DNA from: Chara braunii
Taxonomy: Eukaryota > Streptophyta > Charophyceae > Charales > Characeae
NCBI GenBank assembly: GCA_003427395.1
Contig: BFEA01000111.1
Coordinates: forward strand, 1,797,096-1,861,095
Direction of reading: 5' to 3'
Length of the DNA stretch: 64,000 nt
A program made the position numbers and the translations under genes. The notes beneath the pieces were generated by a model, which was not told the origin of the DNA, searched no databases, and saw only the letters and a program-made list of their open reading frames with translations. Every line of letters starts with the position of its first letter. Position 1 is the first letter of the stretch. This document shows positions 11,082 to 21,879 of this stretch, piece after piece.

Positions 11082-12150
11082 TACAGTCCCGAAGCTATGT
11101 CGCCCAGGTGAGTACTCCTCTGCCCAATGCTGCTGCAGACCACTCTTCCCAATCTCTCCTCCTACCTCCACCAAACCTAATGATAACCCCTCTAGCCTGC
11201 ATCTGTCTTATTTTCTTGATAATGCATCTGGCCATGAATGAGGTCAGGTTCATGTGGCCCTCGTTTTTGCTTTATTTGGCTTTTCCTGCCACCATCCTGC
11301 CAGAGGGGCGGCCGAGGGGCATGATAAATGGCCCTCAACTTTTCCCCCTCTGTTTCTAGTTTTTTTTAATTGATGTATTTGGCAGCTACAACGACCAGTT
11401 CCCGTCGCTAAATTTTGTTTTCTTCATCTTGCTTTCTTCCACTCTTTTGTTGGATCCTGCTGCCCCCATGATGTACGAGGGAGGGGAGAGGGCATGTGAA
11501 GCAGACATTACTATCCCTTTTTTTTTACAACTCCATTAATTTGTTCTTTGAACTTGTTACTTCTTTCTGTGGTTCCAGGACGACTGTCACGGGGTCTGGC
11601 ATATTTGGCCATTTAGGGGTCCAGGCCTGTCTGGATCATCACAATGGTTCCTATTAAAAGCTATGCAAATTATTTTGGAGGGCTGCCAGGGACACGACCG
11701 ACCATCCACGGTGGCCCCCCCCTTTTTATAATTCCTGGGAAAGGGCCTCATCTGGACCTCCCATCTGGAATCCCAGACCCGGACATCCACATACAGGCAG
11801 TCTGGATAGCCATCCACACGTACGGATAGCCAAAAACGGAAAATAGTAAATTTCCTTCTTTGCATCCCCAGTTGAAACTGTGCAGCAGAGACAAGGGATC
11901 CCGATGGATGGGAGTGCCAGCCTCCGAATACCCTGGATCCTTCTATGATCCTGGCCATACAACTGTGAGACAATTCCATTCATCGCAGCTCGAGAAGAAG
12001 TCGAATGACACCAAGGAGAGAGAAGACGAAGAACACACCATTGGACCAATGTCACCTTCCCACCTCCTCTCGCCATCATCATCATCTCCTCTCACATAAT
12101 TTCCTCCTCCTCTTGTATCAATATAATTACAAAACTTTCTGTAATTTGGT
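11082..12150. other. No gene recognised
   Basis: Intergenic-looking DNA with homopolymer T runs (11,358-11,366; 11,517-11,526) and several short GGTCC/GGACC-rich words at 11,600-11,830. Open frames of 60-130 codons on both strands overlap and lack motifs. Confidence 0.4.
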
Positions 12151-12159
12151 ACCTGTAAA

Positions 12160-12400
12160 GGGCAAACGGCCTAGCTCAGTTGGTTTCGCGTGCAAGTGGC
12201 ATTCAAGAGGTCCTTGGTTCAATCCCCCACGGGTGCCGCTTGGTATTCATCAAGCTGAGATAGTTGGCTTCGCCCCCCTGGTCAGCCTTGGTAGGGTCCT
12301 GGGTTCTCCCAGGGTGGGCATTGGTAGAGTCCTGGGTTCTCCCGGGGGAGCTTCACCCCCCTGTCATTCCTCACTGGGGGTTAGCTGCTAGGTTTAGTGG
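12160..12400 (+). mobile_element. tRNA-derived SINE, Pol III promoter head
   Basis: An A box TAGCTCAGTTGG (12,172-12,183) and a B box GGTTCAATCCC (12,216-12,226) lie 44 bp apart, the spacing of a tRNA internal promoter. The intervening sequence does not fold as a good tRNA, so this is a SINE head rather than a tRNA gene. It is followed by a T/C-rich body with a repeated GGTAGRGTCCTGGGTTCTCC phrase. A related head on the minus strand is at 19.57-19.64 kb (shared GCAAGTGGCATTC). The exact 3' end and target-site duplication are not resolved. Confidence 0.7.
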
Positions 12401-12650
12401 GTCTTGGTTACGGTCTGACATGGGTTATTGTGCTTAAGGCATGTAGGTAGGTAGCATGAGGTATCACTGAGAGAAGAATATAGCTTAGTTATTCTTTTTA
12501 TAGAAAAGGATTGGTACCTGCAATGATCATACGTTCTCTTAGAGGGAAGATGGTAGTAGCAGATTCATGGATGACTGCTACTGGCAATATAGTACAAGAA
12601 AACAGAGCACGACGTGAATCACACGATACTGAAGAGCTGCCCAACTGAAT

Positions 12651-13094
12651 AAATATTATTCATATATATGTCATATATGCATATATCAATAATATTAATT
12701 AATAAAAATATATCAAATATAAAAGAATATCAAATATAAAAAAATATAAATGAATTTAATAGTTTAATAATATAGATACATATATACATATATATTATGT
12801 ATATATCGTCACAAACAGAACTGCCCGGTAAACCGTAGGCAGAGAGCGAGAAGAGGACAACAAACGAGGGGCTGTGACAAACTGTTTCGTCGGAGTTTCA
12901 CCGACTCATCAGGAGGCTGAACCCTCAACAGTCTGCAGAATCCCCTCACTGATTACACTGTAAATGATAATCTACCTTAACCAAAATCAAAGTAGACTAT
13001 CACTCACCCACACCAGATGGAAAACTCTACAGACTGTCGGTTCACACCCCATATTATAACAATTTAGCACTTTCATGAATCATTGATTTTAGTA
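12651..13094. mobile_element. Insertion with AT-rich tract and hammerhead-bearing retroelement fragment
   Basis: The insert is delimited by comparison with the neighbouring uninterrupted duplicate. Its left third (12,651-12,806) is almost pure A/T with TA-rich runs. It is followed by a ~110-bp sequence (12,807-12,916) found again at 62,672-62,780 and as shorter copies at 62,630-62,653 and 40,850-40,861. Every copy begins immediately after TATATA with CGTCACAAACAG. Read on the minus strand, the copies share a constant 3' end on (TA)n and differ in 5' length, as expected of target-primed retrotransposition. Penelope-like elements are the known carriers of this kind of hammerhead. No reading frame is present. 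Confidence 0.6.
12871..12916 (-). ncRNA. Hammerhead ribozyme core (type I-like), copy 1
   Basis: On the minus strand the order is CTGATGAG, stem II GTCGG-TGAAACT-CCGAC, then GAAAC. A minimal three-pair stem III (ACA-GTT-TGT) follows, ending in the cleavage triplet GTC with predicted cleavage between 12,876 and 12,875. All invariant core bases are present in the expected order. The very short stem III is characteristic of type I hammerheads in Penelope-like elements. Stem I is not convincingly formed with the local 5' flank, so the copy may be truncated and inactive or act only as a dimer. Confidence 0.72.
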
Positions 13095-13335
13095 ATTGAA
13101 ATGCAAGGACAAACAGGATGAGCATCTCAAATTTTTCGATACTCGGACGGTCGTGGGTTTTGGACAACTTTACACCAATCCTTTCTTTAACAGAGCGCAA
13201 CGTGAATCACACGGTACTGAAGAGCTGCCAAACTGAACTCGTGTTGAAATTCAAGGACAAACAGGATGAGCACTTCAGATTTTTCGATACTCGGACGATC
13301 TTGGTTTTATGACAACTTTGCACCAGTCCTATTTA

Positions 13336-14210
13336 TTTATTTTTCTTCTTTTTTAAGCCCGTCTGAGAAGTGATCACATCTGGAGAACGGAAGTAGACAG
13401 GTTCACACCCTCAGGAAACACTTGCTTCAGTCGGGCCAATAAAATTAAAGCTCTTCGCAGCAGCAGGCACGGTTTACAGAAGTGCAGACAACACAGACTC
13501 AGGCCCTCTGCTTCGGCCAGCACAAACAAGCTATTATAGGGAACTCAGGTATCTGGACCCTAGCTGAGCCTGCTTCAACGGATTCAGAAGAGTAGCAGGT
13601 AGAGAGGGATGATATACGTGGCTCGGACTGCAAATGGTATGGGTACAAGTCACAAGGCGGGAAGGCAGCGCCCCCAGATCAACCGCTCAGGTAAACGGTT
13701 CAGCACGATTTCAAAAGGAGAGACCCGGCAGCACTGGAAAGTTCGGCAGAACGTTTTTGGTGACTTTTGCAGAAGTATTTCGAACGATTTAGTAATAAAT
13801 TAGTATGCTGGACAAGCCAACAATAGTCCCCAGTCAGTCAGGGCCAGTCAGTGACAGATCGGAAATATTTTTTCGCCCTCAGTAATCCAGTTCTGAATTT
13901 TGGAGCTCTTGCTGAGGTTTTCTGGCAAACTGGATCTTCTTCCTTTTTCTTTTTTTCTTTTTTTTGTCAAACTGGATCTTATTCATTGTGAAAGACGTTT
14001 GCGGCGCTGGTGCCGGCCATCTTACATCACAGGTGGTGACATGAGGGACTAGAGTTACATTGAGGCATTGGGATGTAGATAGCGGACAAGGATAAATAGA
14101 CGGAACTCGGAATTTCAACACATGACCCAAGCAGATGGGGACAGAAAAGCTATGAGGTGAATTTCTGCTTCCACCAGTAGTGCTCAATACTTATTACTTT
14201 CACTGCTAAA
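13336..14210. other. No gene recognised
   Basis: Mixed-composition DNA with a T-rich run at 13,940-13,968. No coding motif, RNA gene or repeat with a second copy in the window was found. Confidence 0.4.
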
Positions 14211-14488
14211 GATAAGCTCCCGGACGTTGACCAAGTGCTCTGTATGTATCACGCACACACAAGCATAGTGTCTGCACACACACAAGCACAGACACATTCA
14301 CACGCAGTCTGTGCACACACACAAGCATAGACACATACACACACTGCTAAAGATAAGCTCCCAGACGTTGACCAAGTGCTCTGTATGTTGCACGCACACA
14401 CAAGCAAAGTGTCTCTGCACACACACAAGCATAGACACGTGCACACACATTTCACACACATTCTGCACACACACAAGAAGAGACACAT

Positions 14489-14548
<60 letters not shown>
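14211..14548. repeat. (AC)n-rich minisatellite with duplicated leader
   Basis: The phrase GATAAGCTCCCRGACGTTGA occurs at 14,211 and 14,351, each followed by CCAAGTGCTCTGTATG and then CACACACAAGCA-type repeats. The array ends in pure (AC)n at 14,487-14,547. It lies about 26 bp beyond the stop codon of the CCB4 exon, so it may be part of that gene's 3' UTR. Confidence 0.9.
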
Positions 14549-14549
<1 letters not shown>

Positions 14550-14573
14550 TGTAATAGGTTGACCTAGTGATCC

Positions 14574-15374
14574 TTATTGGGAAGGTTTGGGAGCAGAAAT
14601 CTGCAATTCCTGCACGTCCTGAAGTGTGGAGTCGATCTTCTCACTAATTGTGGCAATCCAAGCCTGGTCAATCGGTCGAAATCCTCTTACAGTATCGCTC
14701 GCCAAGATAAGAAGCCCTTCTTCGCCTAAGGGATGAACTACAACAGCCTGAGTATTAGAAGGCAGAAAGTCAAACTCAACACGGCCAGGGAAAAGCGGCA
14801 AATTCCCAAAGTAGTTCGCCTTCCCAGACTGCAGAACCCCCCCGCAAATAGGTTTGTTTACTAGAGCAGGGACATCAACAACCTGCGCCTCGCCGCTTCC
14901 AGACTCAGACTGCCTTGCGGTACCAGCTTGCATCATGCATTGTCCGCCGTAAATGACCACCATACCTCCACACCTCATTGATTTCTGCACTAGTTGCCAT
15001 GCCCATGACAGCTCCTCGTAAGCCCTAGCAGGCAGAACAGGATTCATCCGGAGACACTCGACTCCTTGGAGCCGCACCGTCACGGGCGGTTTTGGCTGTA
15101 CGCTCTTCCACATAAGACCAGTCAACAAGAGAGTTGCTGAGAGCGCCAGTGACAGAACATCCGCACGAGACTGACCACTGCTCGCATCGGCTACTGGAGC
15201 AACTCCGGAGAGCACTCTGTTCAATACCACTAGGCAACCACCTACTCCTCCCACTACCAATGGCATAGACCGCACCAATCCACTGTTCGCTAAGAACCAA
15301 TCTTCTTCCTCCTCCCCTTTCTGCCCATCAGGCAATCCTGGTTTCCAATCACCGGTACCCTCCTCCGCTCCCAT
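14574..15374 (-). CDS. CCB4: CCB4, chloroplast cofactor-assembly factor for cytochrome b6 (last exon)
   Basis: The family helps attach haem c(i) to cytochrome b6 in the thylakoid (complex C pathway, with CCB1-3). The minus-strand frame ends in TAA at 14,574-14,576. Counting from the Met codon at 15,374, it shows a first membrane segment at about residues 36-53 (MPLVVGGVGGCLVVLNRV), the hallmark stretch SGVAPVADASSGQSRADVL, and a second membrane segment at 72-90 (LALSATLLLTGLMWKSV). A soluble C-terminal domain follows with SGKANYFGNLPLFPGR, LPSNTQAVVVHPLG and VRGFRPIDQAWIATISEKID. These match my recollection of land-plant CCB4. The open frame continues upstream to 16,322 through a (CT)n array, which is surely not coding. 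The true exon therefore begins at an unidentified splice acceptor, probably between about 15,300 and 15,500. The transit peptide and N-terminus must lie upstream (higher coordinates) and were not found. Confidence 0.82.
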   Translation of the reverse strand: MGAEEGTGDWKPGLPDGQKGEEEEDWFLANSGLVRSMPLVVGGVGGCLVVLNRVLSGVAPVADASSGQSRADVLSLALSATLLLTGLMWKSVQPKPPVTVRLQGVECLRMNPVLPARAYEELSWAWQLVQKSMRCGGMVVIYGGQCMMQAGTARQSESGSGEAQVVDVPALVNKPICGGVLQSGKANYFGNLPLFPGRVEFDFLPSNTQAVVVHPLGEEGLLILASDTVRGFRPIDQAWIATISEKIDSTLQDVQELQISAPKPSQ

Positions 15375-16062
15375 GTTCTGCAGCCCAGCCGCCCGATTGC
15401 TACCCATCCCTACACCTGCTGTTTCTGAACTCTCACTATCCATGTACAGGACCTGCCTCGTACTAGCACTCACAGCACAAAGTATGCGCTCTGGGGATGG
15501 ACCCGCAACGACTGACCAAAAGGGATATTTCAATTTCAGCATAGACAAGAAATCCACCGTAGCCGACAAGAGGAGAGAGACGATATTCATGAGTCCCACT
15601 GACGAATGGCAATCACTGCCAACACCGGTCATTGTCCCCGAGAATACAGAGAGAGAAGACTTCAGAGAGGGCGAGGACTCGAGAGAGAGCCCCATATTTT
15701 TAAGGCAATCTACATCCGCAATCAATCGTGTACACACAGTGGTAAGGAGAGTGACCAAAGGAGCCAGAGGTCTCCTGGCCTGTGCACCAGTTGAGCGTTT
15801 GGCCGGTGCAGTTCTACACAGAGACTCCTTAGTGAAAGACGAACTTCTGCGTGGGTGCTGTGCACTGCTCCCAGAGGATGCAACACTGTGTATACTGATC
15901 CATGCAATCTTTCCAACACATAATCCAGTCAAACGGACCCTACATGAACGTGGTCCGTGACATCTTTGGTGCAGAGAACAACAAGCAGTCTGCCCGGGTT
16001 GTCTCAACAACGAACCCACAGCCTGCGTAAGCGTTGCCATGATGGCCTGTTTACTAGAAGTG

Positions 16063-16064
<2 letters not shown>
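15375..16064. other. Probable CCB4 intron or upstream sequence
   Basis: Open on the minus strand in the CCB4 frame but without recognisable similarity, rich in Ser and Cys. A minus-strand pyrimidine-poor AG at about 15,446 (CGAGGCAG then GTCCTG) is one possible acceptor. An overlapping plus-strand open frame (15,373-15,960) is a shadow. Confidence 0.35.

Positions 16065-16151
<87 letters not shown>
16065..16151. repeat. (CT)n microsatellite
   Basis: About 87 bp of CT repeats upstream of the CCB4 exon. As AG repeats on the CCB4 sense strand it makes an Arg-Glu tract in the conceptual translation, which is not protein. Confidence 0.95.
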
Positions 16152-16155
<4 letters not shown>

Positions 16156-17300
16156 CCCACCTGCTGCTCTACCTTCCTCACGCCTCCCCTTATTCTTTCT
16201 ACCTCTCTACCTCTCTTTCTCCACCTCCCTTGCCTGAAGATACTTTGTATGTGTAAACATACTCTGTCATTGTGTGAGCGTGCTCGCCAAACAGATGACA
16301 GCAAAGGTGTCTTTACATCCACACACTAATCTGCACGCTGACCTATACCGAAGGTCTTGACATATCTCTCACAAATGAACATTTCTGTGTTTGGAAAACC
16401 TCCTTGTTTCTGCTTCATGGAGATTTACAGCGTGTGATTAGCAAAGTGCCGGGCCTGTTCCCAGGACGCTCAGACTTCCTTGAACGTATCAGACCGCAGT
16501 TGCGACCAGATTCTGTGAAAAGGTACAAGTGTGAGAATGGCCATTAGCTTGAAGCACTACCACCCCTGCGGCTGACCAATACGCATCAAACCCATACCAA
16601 TTTAGATCCTATTCGGTTTCATTATGTGAAGAATTAAGGGCTATAAACTCGTTTCCGAGGAAAGACGGAGAGAAACAGAAAGAAAGAAAAAGCTGCTGCA
16701 CTTGAAGCAAGTCTTAGAAGTCTAGAACATACATCGTTGAACAGTTGAAGACATACATGCTTCCTGCAGCTAACCAACTTCTTGACTGTGGTTGGAATCC
16801 ACACACAGTGAGTGAGTTAAGAAGCACCCAGCAATGCTGCTGCTTCTGCGACACTTCGACAATTGCACGTCTTAAATTCCAACAACTGCAAAACTCACGC
16901 TGAAGATTTACTGTCTGGAATTGTCATCTACTCACTGGTGCTCGGCAGTCCTTCGTCCTGAGAACAAACACAGCCGGCATGTACGTCAACTCCACATTAT
17001 GTCCTTGACCCCTTCCGAAGTCTGCCTACAGAGTCATGCTCAGCACAGGTCATTTCTGCCGCAATCACCAAAAGGGAAAACCCACATAAAGCCAACCCTG
17101 TCAAAACCCACATAAAGCCAACCCTGTCCACACCCCAGTTGGCAGTAGAGTTTTTGCCCAATTGAAAAACAGAAAAGACATTGTACTTTATGCACCCAAT
17201 TGTAGAGAGACCTTTGCCGGAATTCTATGATCACACACACGACTCTTCATGGCTCTGTAAAATTCATGGGGAGCAGCAACTGTTGCCGGCCCCAGACCAG
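16152..17300. other. No gene recognised
   Basis: Upstream of CCB4 on its strand, so an N-terminal exon could be here, but no transit-peptide-like frame can be supported. A 22-bp direct repeat of AAAACCCACATAAAGCCAAC occurs at about 17,078 and 17,103. Confidence 0.35.
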
Positions 17301-17305
17301 AGCAG

Positions 17306-17755
17306 AAAGGGAGAAAGGGAGAAAGGGAGAAAGGGAGAAAGGGAGAAAGGGAGAGAGAAAGGGAGAAAGGAAGGGAGAAAGGGAGAAAGGGAGAGAGAAA
17401 GGGAGAAAGGGAGAAAGGGAGAAAGGGAGANAGGGAGNGAGAAAGGGAGAGAGAAAGGGAGAGAGAAAGGGAGAGAGAAAGGGAGAGAGAAAGGGAGAGA
17501 GAAAGGGAGAAAGGGAGAAAGGGAGAAAGGGAGAGGGAGAGAGGGAGAAAGGAATTCTATGACCTAGCCAGCAAGTGTTGCCGACCCCAGACCAGAGCAG
17601 AAAGGGAGAAAGGGAGAAAGGGAGGAATGGAGAAAGGGAGAAAGGGAGAGAGAAAGGGAGAAAGGGAGAGAGGGAGAGAAAGGGAGAAAGGAATTCTATG
17701 ACCTAGCCAGCAAGTGTTGCCGGCCCCAGAACGGAATTCTATGACCTAGCCAGCC
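17306..17755. repeat. (GGGAGAAA)n minisatellite with higher-order duplication
   Basis: Purine-only units GGGAGAAA and GGGAGAGA fill 17,306-17,550 and 17,600-17,690. Each block is preceded by GCCGRCCCCAGACCAGAGCAG and followed by GGAATTCTATGACCTAGCCA, and partial copies of the joining sequence occur again at 17,692 and 17,733. The simple repeat and its flank were therefore duplicated together. Two N lie at 17,431 and 17,438. Confidence 0.9.
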
Positions 17756-17982
17756 CTGCAGCCCATTTATTCAACTCATGCCTGAACGGCTGATGCCTTT
17801 TTCTCAACTACGACCTTTCTGCTTATTCATAGATGTTCCATGCTGTCCCCTATTCTGTGACTCTGCAAATACACTAACCCTCATTTAAACTTTTCAGAAA
17901 TACACTGACCATTGTCTTAACTTTTCAGAACAAACAAACTTCTTATCTAAACGATTCTACCCTATTCAAATTCTTTCCTACA

Positions 17983-17983
17983 T

Positions 17984-18045
<62 letters not shown>
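17983..18045. repeat. (CT)n microsatellite
   Basis: About 63 bp of CT repeats on the plus strand. Confidence 0.95.
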
Positions 18046-18049
<4 letters not shown>

Positions 18050-19298
18050 GTCTATCCGTCATTTCCGGAGTGTCGGCTCCGTGAACATGAAAGTGTTGAC
18101 GATCATCGGCACTTTCCACAGAATGACAAAGAACACATATGACATGAACGATTTGTCCACCATATTGGAATTATATTGCACCGAGCTTCAATTGTTGGAT
18201 CACCCGTGGAAGACAACACGATCGGCAATTCTGGGCTTCATCAGGAACTGTACAGACAACACAGTGCGACATATCTTCTTAGAATTTCTAAACAAAGAAG
18301 ACAGAATGCGTCGGTAAAACAAAGAAAATAACACAAAAACAATGACGAAAAGATAAAACAGCAAAGCGCTCTCTCAACTGAACAACATATAAAAGATAAA
18401 ACAGCCAAAGTACCCAAGGCTGAAACACAAATACGGCAACGGGGACCTCTCTTCAGAATATCAAAGGAATCGCACAAAGACATGTCCAAATATAAAAACC
18501 TGGTCGGAATCCAAGTGAGAAGGCCAAATAGGATTTCCCAAAGGTGAGAATATAAGAACATACGAAACAAATGTGAATTCAAGACAAGGCTCTCTGGAAC
18601 ACGTACCAGCCAACAAGAAACAAATCAATCTCCGAACTCGGAAGTTGAACCGATACAACACTCGGGAGGACAAGAGTAAAATCCAAATTCCGAAATCCAA
18701 AATTTGTAATAATAATAAAAATTCACGAACGAGGAAGGAATTCAAGGATACGTGAAAACATTACCAGGGTACTTCAGGGGATATAAAGACGCAATTTTCA
18801 AATTCCGAATTCCGAATTCTGAATTTTGTAATTCACATACGAGAAAAAAGACGGAATTGAAGGGTACCTAAAAACGTTACCAAGGGACTTATGGGATATG
18901 AAGACGCAGAACATTTTCGGAAATGAACGTATTGGCACATCACGACCACAAGAGCATCAAGATATCAGCAGCAACGACAATGATGCTTCAAGGGCAGAAG
19001 ACGCCGTGGATATTTTCGGAGAAGGACGATTTTTTGACATATCGCGGCTACACAAACATCTAAACGGTGGAAATTCAGCAATGCGACAATGACACGATGA
19101 TGAGAGGAGACTGTAGGGACTAGGGTTCAGCTGGACGGGGAAGTGTTTGGACCAAAGGGTATACATATTGATGATAATGGCTGAAAAGATTACCTGAGCA
19201 GAGAGGTAAAAGGGTGATCGCGACTGCTTTGGTCGCATGCCATGGACAGGACGTGCATTCTGTGAAAGTAAAGCCTCGCACGTGTTGTCCAATATTGC

Positions 19299-19300
<2 letters not shown>
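18046..19300. other. No gene recognised; one ordinary-looking short frame
   Basis: The plus-strand frame ending at 18,317 includes NDLSTILELYCTELQLLDH and reads like protein for about 60 residues, but it opens out of a (CT)n array and matches nothing I recognise. At 18,660-18,850 the phrase AAATTCCGAAATCC/AATTCCGAATTC recurs in A/T-rich DNA. Confidence 0.3.

Positions 19301-19301
<1 letters not shown>

Positions 19302-19359
<58 letters not shown>
19302..19359. repeat. (CT)n microsatellite
   Basis: About 58 bp of CT repeats ending in an N at 19,360. Confidence 0.95.
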
Positions 19360-19549
19360 NAACTGCTTCAGCAGGTGGGCGATACCGGCCAGGGGTCAGC
19401 CACTAGCATCAGGACCGAGCTTCTTCGATGGGCCAGTTGCTGTGCCTCCCCTTCATTCCCCCCCCCCCCTACGAACATCAGCAGTCTCTGCTCAATGCCG
19501 CTCTGGGGGACCAACGGCCCATCTCTAGGTGGCAGGTGCCAAGCTCGCC

Positions 19550-19650
19550 CAAGAAGGTACTTGAGGCCAATGGGGATTGAACCCAAGACTCCCGAATGCC
19601 ACTTGCGTGCCTTACCAACGCCTGGTCATCATAGCCGTATTTGGGGCAAA
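19550..19650 (-). mobile_element. tRNA-derived SINE head, minus strand
   Basis: The minus strand reads GCGTTGGTAAGGCACGCAAG, TGGCATTC, then the B box GGGTTCAATCCCC at 19,573-19,584. The same GCAAGTGGCATTC phrase lies between the boxes of the SINE at 12.17 kb, so both belong to one family. A foldback-family arm (to 19,713) lies next to it. Ends are not resolved. Confidence 0.6.
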
Positions 19651-19713
19651 GTTCAGTCCAGATGCAGCCATAATGACCGGGCATGTTCTATTCGGGTGAA
19701 GACGGTAGGCCAC

Positions 19714-20735
19714 TGGATACTGAACAACCTTTTTTTTTTTTGCCCCCTTGAACAGCTTCTGCCTCAGGGTCAGACCGAACTTTTCTACCAAATTTAAAAA
19801 AAAGGAAAATTAGTGAAATTGTAAGGCCCCGTTGTTCGTCATTTTGCAACTGATCCTACAGACTATAGACCATCCTCATGGAGGAGAAGGAGGAGGAGGA
19901 GGAGGAGGAGGAGGAGGTGGACGTACAAGAGGTCAGTATCTCCTTGGGGAAAACCAACCAAAGGTGGATTCTTTTTGGGTCCGGGTGGGCAAGTGGTCCC
20001 AGGCCAATCTGCCAGCCTAGCCCTTGATTGATTGATCGATCTGATTGATTGATCCATCTGATTTCATTGATTGAACTGATTTCCTTACTGATTTGATTGA
20101 TTTGACTGATTGATTTGACTGATTGTTTTGACACCCCTTTGTCAATGTCCCCTTCCTGATTCCCATACCTATCTTCGTTTATTGAACTTTTTTCTTTCTT
20201 TCTTTTTCCCCAACCAACACCTATCTTGCTTTCATGCCTTGAGGTTGTTAGCACTTCCTAAGAATCAGTTTCCTTCTTGCAGACCAATGTCACCTTCCTC
20301 GATCCATGGATACAAAATGTCTTAGATGACATCATTGTAATGAACCCAGTCTGGCATGTGACTCATCAGTCGTCAAATACAAGTAGACTCAGTATCGGCA
20401 ACAAAGTCTCCAAATCGAGAAGTGATAATTCAAACAGTATCTCATTACCAATAGACGAAGAGATGAGCCAAGATCACACAAGAGCAATCCCGTCAAACCC
20501 CTCTCCTTCTCCGGGCTTCTTCCTCCTCCTCGTCAACCACCAATACATGATAACAAGTATAATAATCCTGATCACACAATAGTGCCACGTGGCACTCTCA
20601 TCTCATGAAGTCCATGAAGACACAGCAGATTACAGTGACAACATCAACCTCAGGTGAGTATCCGATGCTAATCCTCCACAGATCCCGATCTTCCTCTTCC
20701 CTGCAACCAGTCACCTCATGTAGACAGCGTGGACA
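19714..20735. other. No gene; GATT-rich tract
   Basis: Contains a (GGA)n run (19,880-19,918) and a degenerate TGATTGAT tract (20,023-20,130). A perfect palindrome GTGCCACGTGGCAC (20,582-20,595) contains the G-box core CACGTG. No coding region is recognised. Confidence 0.4.
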
Positions 20736-21030
20736 ATGCCACGTCAGCAGTCAAGACAGATGGCATGCACCACATCATCAATGGAGTCCAGTGACACGCT
20801 CCCCATCAGCAATGTAGACTAGTGGCAGGTGCCACATCAGCATCAGCATGCAATGTAGACCAGAGGTAGCGCCACATCAGCATGCAATGTAGACCAGAGG
20901 CAGCGCCACATGGACCAGAGGCAGCGCCACATCAGCATGCAATGTAGACCAGAGGCAGCGACACATAGACCAGAGGTAGCACCACATCAGCATGCCATGT
21001 AGACCAGAGGCAGCACCACATCAGCACGCC
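20736..21030. repeat. Minisatellite of CACATCAGCATGCAATGTAG-type units
   Basis: Between 20,736 and 21,030 the words CCACATCAGCATG, CAATGTAGACCAGAGG and CAGCGCCACAT are repeated five to six times with variable deletions, giving irregular units of about 30-45 bp. Confidence 0.85.
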
Positions 21031-21276
21031 TGGGGCACAATGCAGAACGCGCCAGCATGTCACCACAGTCCTTGTTGTCGTCCGCGGTGCTAGCACACAG
21101 CCAGCGCCGAGCCAGCACTTCGCCAGCGCAGTGAAAGTCAAGCCAGCGTTCAAGCAGCATAGCAATACCGAATGCAGACCACCTCGAGGCCAGGCTTTAA
21201 GTAGCATTTGACGAGGCTTTCTGGCCTCGAGTCCTGTTCCCTCAGTCGTCCAGATTGCCTCACAACCGAGGCCCCC

Positions 21277-21391
21277 GATTGTGTACAGTTGCAGACTTCC
21301 CCTTGGACCTGATGTGTCTGGGTACCTGCACACCGATTGTGTACAGTTGCAGACTTCTCCCTTGGACCTGATGCTGTCTGGGTACCTGCAT
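21277..21391. repeat. Two-copy direct repeat
   Basis: GATTGTGTACAGTTGCAGAC at 21,277 recurs at 21,333. Both are followed by TTC-CCCTTGGACCTGATG and TGTCTGGGTACCTGCA. Period about 56 bp. Confidence 0.9.
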
Positions 21392-21749
21392 ACAAACAAG
21401 TGTGTGTGCTTGACCGGCGGTCTGGGCTGGGTACCTTTGGACTTTGACTGTTGGTGTCAAAAGTCAACTGTCTGGGCCCACAGTCGTCCACGCCCTGAAT
21501 TTTCGAGTGGGGTCTTTTCCCCATTTTGGCCTGGGCTGAGGGCGGCCAAGTAGGCCCTCAGACATTCTGCGAGACATATGGCATGGGTTATTGCAGCATT
21601 GAGTACCAGGTATAGGCCGAAGCTAAACCCGAACAGACACAAGCTAAACCAATACAAAGTTCTTCTCTGGCTGGCTAGATGTCAGACTGATCTGAAGGGA
21701 GATCGGGGGGTTACTCTATATCACCCTCTTAAGTGGGCTCCCGTCCTGA

Positions 21750-21755
21750 AGTTCC

Positions 21756-21782
<27 letters not shown>
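21750..21782. repeat. Poly(A) tract, possible retroposon tail
   Basis: A run of about 25 A ends near 21,782 and is followed by GGATCATTTCAGG. The preceding sequence is not recognised. It may be a SINE or processed-transcript tail on the plus strand. Confidence 0.4.
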
Positions 21783-21787
<5 letters not shown>

Positions 21788-21879
21788 ATTTCAGGGAAGT
21801 CCTAGTGTCAGCACGGGCTAAGAGATATCAAGTCATACACCACTTGACATTCATTCGATTGATGCAAAGAGAAAGACCA

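Larger units (their letters stand above)
12600..13335. repeat. Tandem duplication, one unit interrupted by an insertion
   Basis: Unit 1 starts at 12,605 (AGCACGACGTGAATCACACG ... GAAGAGCTGCC) and resumes at about 13,095 (TTGAAATGCAAGGACAAACA ... TTTTCGATACTCGGACGG). Unit 2 runs uninterrupted from 13,196 to about 13,330 with the same two blocks separated only by a few bases (CTCGTG). Unit 2 therefore serves as the empty-site version and defines an insertion of about 445 bp in unit 1. Confidence 0.85.

Noticed and set aside
10408-11152. Several 160-200 codon frames crossing the N gap
   Set aside because: They consist of Arg-Glu or Ser-Leu repeats and unknown residues; not genes.
12172-12226. 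True tRNA gene
   Set aside because: A and B boxes are well placed but the acceptor and anticodon arms do not pair; it is a SINE head.
15721-16322. N-terminal half of the long CCB4 frame as real protein
   Set aside because: It includes an Arg-Glu tract from (CT)n and shows no similarity to CCB4 N-termini; more likely intron or upstream sequence read open by chance.
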